64,000 nucleotides of DNA from Burkholderia cepacia. Its GTDB lineage: Bacteria > Pseudomonadota > Gammaproteobacteria > Burkholderiales > Burkholderiaceae. This document shows, piece after piece, positions 60,738-64,000 of this stretch. The position numbers and the translations under genes are program-made. Under the pieces are notes generated by a model. It was not told where the DNA came from, searched no databases, and saw only the letters and a list, made by a program, of their open reading frames with translations. The stretch is taken from contig NZ_LDWR01000024.1 in the NCBI RefSeq assembly GCF_001039005.1, forward strand, positions 50,625 to 114,624. The letters are read 5' to 3'. Each line of letters starts with the position of its first letter. Position 1 is the stretch's first letter.

Positions 60738-61199
60738 ATGCGTCGAACGTCTACCCGGCGGGCCAGTCGTCGGCCGCTCACCAAGAACCTGCTGTTGCCG
60801 ATGTCGCCCACCCGCGTGCGAGCGCTGTCGCTCGAACACCATCTCGCGCTCGCGACCGTCGCGTGCGGACGCGGCAATGTCGACTTGATGGTGTGCCTGC
60901 TGAAAGCGGTCTACATGACGTTCTATTTGCGCGGCGAGACGTCGGTGGACGTCGATATGCGCGCCGTCCAACGGGCGGAGGCCGCGCTGGAGCGGTGCAC
61001 GGACCGCGCTGAACGCGGCGAAACATGGATCATGCTCGATACCGCGAAGAGCGCGATCGAGCGGGTGCTGCTGCTGCACGACGCGCAGCTCGCGACGACG
61101 CCCACGCATCGCTATCTGGACGCGCTCGATAAACTGAACCGCTTCGCGTGCGAAGGTCTGGCGTCGCCGATTCCAGCCATCCCGCCAGTCGAAGCCTAG
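60738..61199 (+). CDS. Uncharacterised transposon protein, 153 aa
   Basis: ATG 60738; an earlier start near 60690 is possible. Helical: HHLALATVACGRGNVDLMVC, then KAVYMTFYLRGETSVDV, AERGETWIMLDTAKSAIERV. It follows tnpA by about 60 bases and is convergent with the recombinase gene (4-base overlap at 61196). Related short genes follow tnpA in some Tn3 elements; role unknown. Confidence 0.65.
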   Translation: MRRTSTRRASRRPLTKNLLLPMSPTRVRALSLEHHLALATVACGRGNVDLMVCLLKAVYMTFYLRGETSVDVDMRAVQRAEAALERCTDRAERGETWIMLDTAKSAIERVLLLHDAQLATTPTHRYLDALDKLNRFACEGLASPIPAIPPVEA

Positions 61200-62668
61200 T
61201 CGCCCGAAAACGCGCGATCGACGAACGCGCGCAATTGCGACAAATCGGTCTTCGCGTAGCCGGCGGTGGTCTGGATCGACACGTGCCCGAGCAGTGCCTG
61301 CGCGGCCGGCAACGGCACCTGCCGGTCAACCACCAGCGTGCGCGCATACGCGTGTCGCAGCCAGTGCGGCGACGCACGACGCAGCGTGGCCACGCTCCCC
61401 GGATCGGTCGGCTCGAGCGCCGCGGCCGCCGCCGCAAAGATCGCCTTCACTTCATCGTACAGGCCCGAGCTTTGCAGCGAGCCGCCCTTGAGGCCGTGAA
61501 TCAGGGCGACGCGCTCGCCGGCTTCGGGCTGCACCGGCAGGCCGCGCAGCTGTCGGTACGCCTGCAGCATCGCAACGCAGCTGTGTGGCAATGGGATCGC
61601 GCGGGTTTTGCGTCCCTTGCCGCACACGTGCAGGGTCCAACGGCCGCCGGACTCCACTTCGACGACGGGGAGTTGCAGGTCGTCGGACCAGACCAGCTCA
61701 ACTAGGCGCACGCCCGCGTAGCGATACAGCATCCAGATGGCCCGGCGCCGTGCGGTCACGACGGGGTCGCCGTCGGTGGCCACCTCGTTCACCTGCGCAT
61801 CGCACGCGTCGAGTTGGCTGGGCGTCAACAGGCGGGTCGGCGCGAAGCCCGCATGCCGGCGTTGCCCCCGCACCAGGCCGGCCGCCGGATTCGCGGTCAG
61901 ATATCCGGTTTCCGTCCAGTACCGGAACAGGCTGGCGACGACGGCCAGCGCTCGCGCCTGCGACGCTGCCTTCAAGCTTCGCGCGGCAGCATCGTCGACG
62001 TCTCGGGCGGGATGATGGAGCGCGCGTCGGTACGCGAGCAGATCGTGACGCGTGAGGTCCGACAGCGGCCCCAGTTCATGCGCGAGACACCAGGCGGCAA
62101 GGCGACGGATCTCCGTCACATACGCCCGCGTCGTGTGCGCCGAGCGACCGCCGCGATCGCGCAGGAACAGCGCGATCGCCTGCGCGTCGTCGCCGACGCC
62201 GAGCGTATTGGTTGTGCCGCTCGGATTCGCATAGCGTCCCGCACGCGCGCCCCACTGCAGGATGGCCGCCGGCAGACTCGCGACGAGTGAGGGCTCCCGT
62301 TTCTTCTCACCGATCGCGGAGAGGGCGACGCGGCCGGTGTCGCGCCTGAACCGGCGCGCATGCGCGCGCAACACCCGTTCCACGACCGCGTCGGATGCGG
62401 GAGCCTCGGCGGCCGGCACCACTCGCGCGCGCCCGCGATCCCAGTATTCGACCGCGGTCGGCTGGTCGAGCAACAGACGCATCACCGCCGGTTTCGCGGC
62501 TTTCGCTTCGGCGAGCGACGGATAGCGTTGCTTGACGGCCGCGAGGGTCCAGCACGTATAGACGACATGACCGAGCGCGTCGGCCAAATACGCGATGGCG
62601 GCGTCAACTTCGCCGGGCAACCGTTGCGGCGACGTTGTACCGGTATCGATCCAGTCCGCGTAGTTCAT
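61196..62668 (-). CDS. Tyrosine recombinase of the transposon (TnpS/TnpI-like)
   Basis: 490 residues from ATG 62668. The C-terminal catalytic set is complete: Arg in YAGVRLVELVW, Lys in CGKGRKTRAIPL, HxxR in SPHWLRHAYAR, LLGHVSIQTTAG and nucleophile Tyr in AGYAKTDLSQL. The N-terminal about 130 residues are an extra domain. It should resolve the cointegrate at a res site near tnpT. It lies just downstream of the coiled-coil gene on the same strand. Confidence 0.92.
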   Translation of the reverse strand: MNYADWIDTGTTSPQRLPGEVDAAIAYLADALGHVVYTCWTLAAVKQRYPSLAEAKAAKPAVMRLLLDQPTAVEYWDRGRARVVPAAEAPASDAVVERVLRAHARRFRRDTGRVALSAIGEKKREPSLVASLPAAILQWGARAGRYANPSGTTNTLGVGDDAQAIALFLRDRGGRSAHTTRAYVTEIRRLAAWCLAHELGPLSDLTRHDLLAYRRALHHPARDVDDAAARSLKAASQARALAVVASLFRYWTETGYLTANPAAGLVRGQRRHAGFAPTRLLTPSQLDACDAQVNEVATDGDPVVTARRRAIWMLYRYAGVRLVELVWSDDLQLPVVEVESGGRWTLHVCGKGRKTRAIPLPHSCVAMLQAYRQLRGLPVQPEAGERVALIHGLKGGSLQSSGLYDEVKAIFAAAAAALEPTDPGSVATLRRASPHWLRHAYARTLVVDRQVPLPAAQALLGHVSIQTTAGYAKTDLSQLRAFVDRAFSGD

Positions 62669-62711
62669 CCGTGACAGGCGCTCGTACGCGTGTTCATGCG
62701 GCAGCTCGCGG

Positions 62712-63662
62712 TCACTTGCTCTTGCGTTTCGCCGCAGCGCCGCCAGCGGCGCGCTTGGCGCTTGCCAGACCGGCATGCGCGGCCGCCCGGGCCGGCTTCG
62801 GCTTGATGTCGCGCAGCAGCTCGCCGAGCTGGGCATGCTGCTGCGCGTTGACCGCCTTCAACGCGAGCGCTTCGCCAATCGCCTGCTGACGCGCTTCGCG
62901 CTCGCGGGCGAGTTCGCCGTCCAACCGCTCGCGTTCGGCGTCGAGCGCGGCAATCCGGCGCTCGGCGAACTTCAGCTGCGAAGCGAACTGCGCGTGTTCT
63001 TTCTTCAGGGACTCGCGCTGGTGCGCGGTTTCCTGCAGCAACTGCTTCGACAACGCATCGTAGCGGTGCTGCGCGGCCGCCAGCGCTTCCGCATGGTCTC
63101 GCTGAAGATCGGTCTGTTGGATCGCCGCCGAATTTAACGAAGTTTGAAGGTCGTGAACCGCCGCGTCGAGTGACGCGCAGCGTTCCCGCAGCAGGGCATG
63201 CTGCGCACGAAGGTCCGCGCACTCGGCGTCGCGCGTCGTCACCACGGCTCGCAGCTCCGTGATTTCCTGCCGCAGCAATTCGACGCGCATTTCGGCGTCG
63301 GTGCGGGCGGCATCAGCCGCAGCGATTGCCTCCTGGGCTTCGCGCTTGAGGCGAACGACATCGTCCAGTTGGACGGCCACAGCCGTTTGCCAAAGCGCCT
63401 GCATGTGTTCGGCGATCTCGGCGGGCAGGCCCGGTATCGCGATCTCGCCGAGTCCGGACCGCACCACCTCGGCCTCGATGGCGTTGAGCGCGCGCGACAG
63501 CGTGGCCGGGTCGCCGGCGCCAAGGCGCGCCCGCAGCTTGCGGACCGAGACCAACTGCCGGAAGCGGATCCCGGTCGCGGGCGTCGCATCGCCGGCCTCG
63601 GCGAGCATGGCAAGCACCGTGGCCCGGATCTGGTCGGGGGTAGCGGCGGCTGGACGGGGCAT
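62712..63662 (-). CDS. KfrA-type/TnpT-like coiled-coil DNA-binding protein
   Basis: 316 residues. The KfrA N-terminal DNA-binding domain occupies residues about 1-110 (GIRFRQLVSVRKLRARLGAG...LNAIEAEVVRSGLGE), followed by an approximately 170-residue coiled coil and a basic Lys/Ala tail (AKRAAGGAAAKRKSK). It resembles TnpT, the partner of TnpS in Tn4651-type resolution, which binds the res site. The stop lies 44 bases before the recombinase start. Confidence 0.85.
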   Translation of the reverse strand: MPRPAAATPDQIRATVLAMLAEAGDATPATGIRFRQLVSVRKLRARLGAGDPATLSRALNAIEAEVVRSGLGEIAIPGLPAEIAEHMQALWQTAVAVQLDDVVRLKREAQEAIAAADAARTDAEMRVELLRQEITELRAVVTTRDAECADLRAQHALLRERCASLDAAVHDLQTSLNSAAIQQTDLQRDHAEALAAAQHRYDALSKQLLQETAHQRESLKKEHAQFASQLKFAERRIAALDAERERLDGELAREREARQQAIGEALALKAVNAQQHAQLGELLRDIKPKPARAAAHAGLASAKRAAGGAAAKRKSK

Positions 63663-63836
63663 GGCGAGCTCCAGGCGGTGAAGGGGTGAAATTTCCGCAT
63701 ATTATTTCATATAATTCTACCGTTAGATAATGATATTTTTAGTTGTATTTGAAGTGTGATCCACGATAATTTATATTATCGCTGCTATGCAGGTCCAACC
63801 GTGCCGGCGAATGCATGCCTACGCCCGCCGGGGCTC

Positions 63837-63981
63837 GGCGCAGGGGTGTTGAGGAAGAACGGAAGGACCAGTCAGGAAGTGGCTGATTTGATTGATTATT
63901 GTTTGGGGGGGCGGAGCGCTAACCCTTGCCGCAGCTAGATCGGCCTACACCGGTAAACTGCATCGAAATCGAGGGGACCCC
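63837..63981. repeat. Right terminal inverted repeat, about 145 bp
   Basis: Reverse complement of the left end, ending GGGGACCCC at 63981, followed by the target duplicate AAGCC. Contains CAGGAAGTGGCTGATTTGAT, which matches the left copy with few changes. Confidence 0.9.
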
Positions 63982-64000
63982 AAGCCGCGGCGCGAGAAGA
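63982..64000 (+). pseudogene. IS5-family transposase, 3' continuation after the transposon
   Basis: Begins with the duplicated target AAGCC, then continues the reading frame (KPRREK) of the gene broken at 55646. The window ends here, so the rest of the IS element is not visible. Confidence 0.8.

Larger units (their letters stand above)
55647..63981. mobile_element. Complete Tn3-family transposon, 8,335 bp, with long inverted repeats
   Basis: Bounded by GGGGTCCCC...GGGGACCCC ends, flanked by the 5-bp duplication AAGCC at 55642-55646 and 63982-63986. It encodes TnpA, an uncharacterised protein, a tyrosine recombinase and a KfrA/TnpT-like protein, plus an AT-rich passenger and an IS5 remnant on the left. 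The recombinase plus coiled-coil pair resembles TnpS/TnpT resolution in Tn4651-type elements. The stretch 63663-63836 before tnpT holds an AT-rich segment that is the likely resolution site. Confidence 0.92.

Overview
The window looks like part of a large conjugative plasmid (or closely related element) from Burkholderia or a near relative. The support is high GC content, Burkholderia-type small protein families (a DUF3717 protein, H-NS-family proteins ending in the YRDPKSG...W-type motif), an F-type (MPF-F) type IV secretion system with a MOBF relaxase, and a Tn3-family transposon of the kind seen in beta-proteobacteria. No replication initiator gene is visible, so the replicon type cannot be assigned. 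Two tRNA genes are present, so an integrative element or captured chromosomal DNA cannot be excluded.

1-23.3 kb (all minus strand, read right to left) is one long transfer operon: a lytic transglycosylase, a small secreted protein, TraA pilin, TraL, E, K, B, a hypothetical gene, an HNH nuclease, a DsbC-like protein, TraV, C, TrbI, a TraF-type signal peptidase, TraW, a hypothetical gene, TraU, TrbC, TraN split into two genes, several unknown genes, a Gp37/Gp68-like protein, a MazG-like protein, TraF and the start of TraH. Most neighbours overlap by 4 bases (ATGA or GTGA), which implies translational coupling.

23.7-28.9 kb is cargo or regulatory DNA: an XRE repressor, two paralogous sensor-like proteins (one with a PAS domain), a GntR regulator overlapping a DAACS-type carboxylate/amino-acid symporter, and a GNAT acetyltransferase. 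28.9-34.3 kb carries the relaxase TraI, the coupling protein TraD and a small RHH-like accessory gene. 34.4-35.25 kb is non-coding and holds three copies of a 14-bp repeat, a three-hairpin oriT candidate with an F-like nic sequence, and a 13-bp inverted pair of DnaA boxes plus a third box.

36-48.5 kb lies on the side of the candidate oriT that would enter the recipient first. Nearly all its genes are on the minus strand, so the + strand, which would be the transferred strand, is their template. It holds a large ParB-like protein, an orphan DNA methyltransferase, a DndC-like PP-loop ATPase, DUF6884-like, LPD29-like and DUF932 proteins and many small unknown proteins. Long hairpins or repeated structured elements sit just 5' of the gene clusters. 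This resembles a conjugative leading region with F-like single-stranded-DNA promoters and is the most interesting inference in the window.

48.5-55.5 kb is a mosaic: small + strand genes (one frameshifted in a C7 run), tRNA-Ile2(CAT) and tRNA-Pro(TGG), two H-NS-family genes, a catalytic-domain-only tyrosine recombinase, an HTH-Fic pair controlled by two matching palindromes, and several small unknown genes. 55.65-63.98 kb is a complete 8,335-bp Tn3-family transposon with unusually long (about 145 bp) terminal inverted repeats and a 5-bp target duplication (AAGCC). It has interrupted an IS5-family transposase gene. It encodes TnpA, a tyrosine recombinase and a KfrA/TnpT-like coiled-coil protein, and carries an AT-rich passenger gene resembling a Cys-His-Asp/Glu effector or protease, plus an IS5-family remnant.
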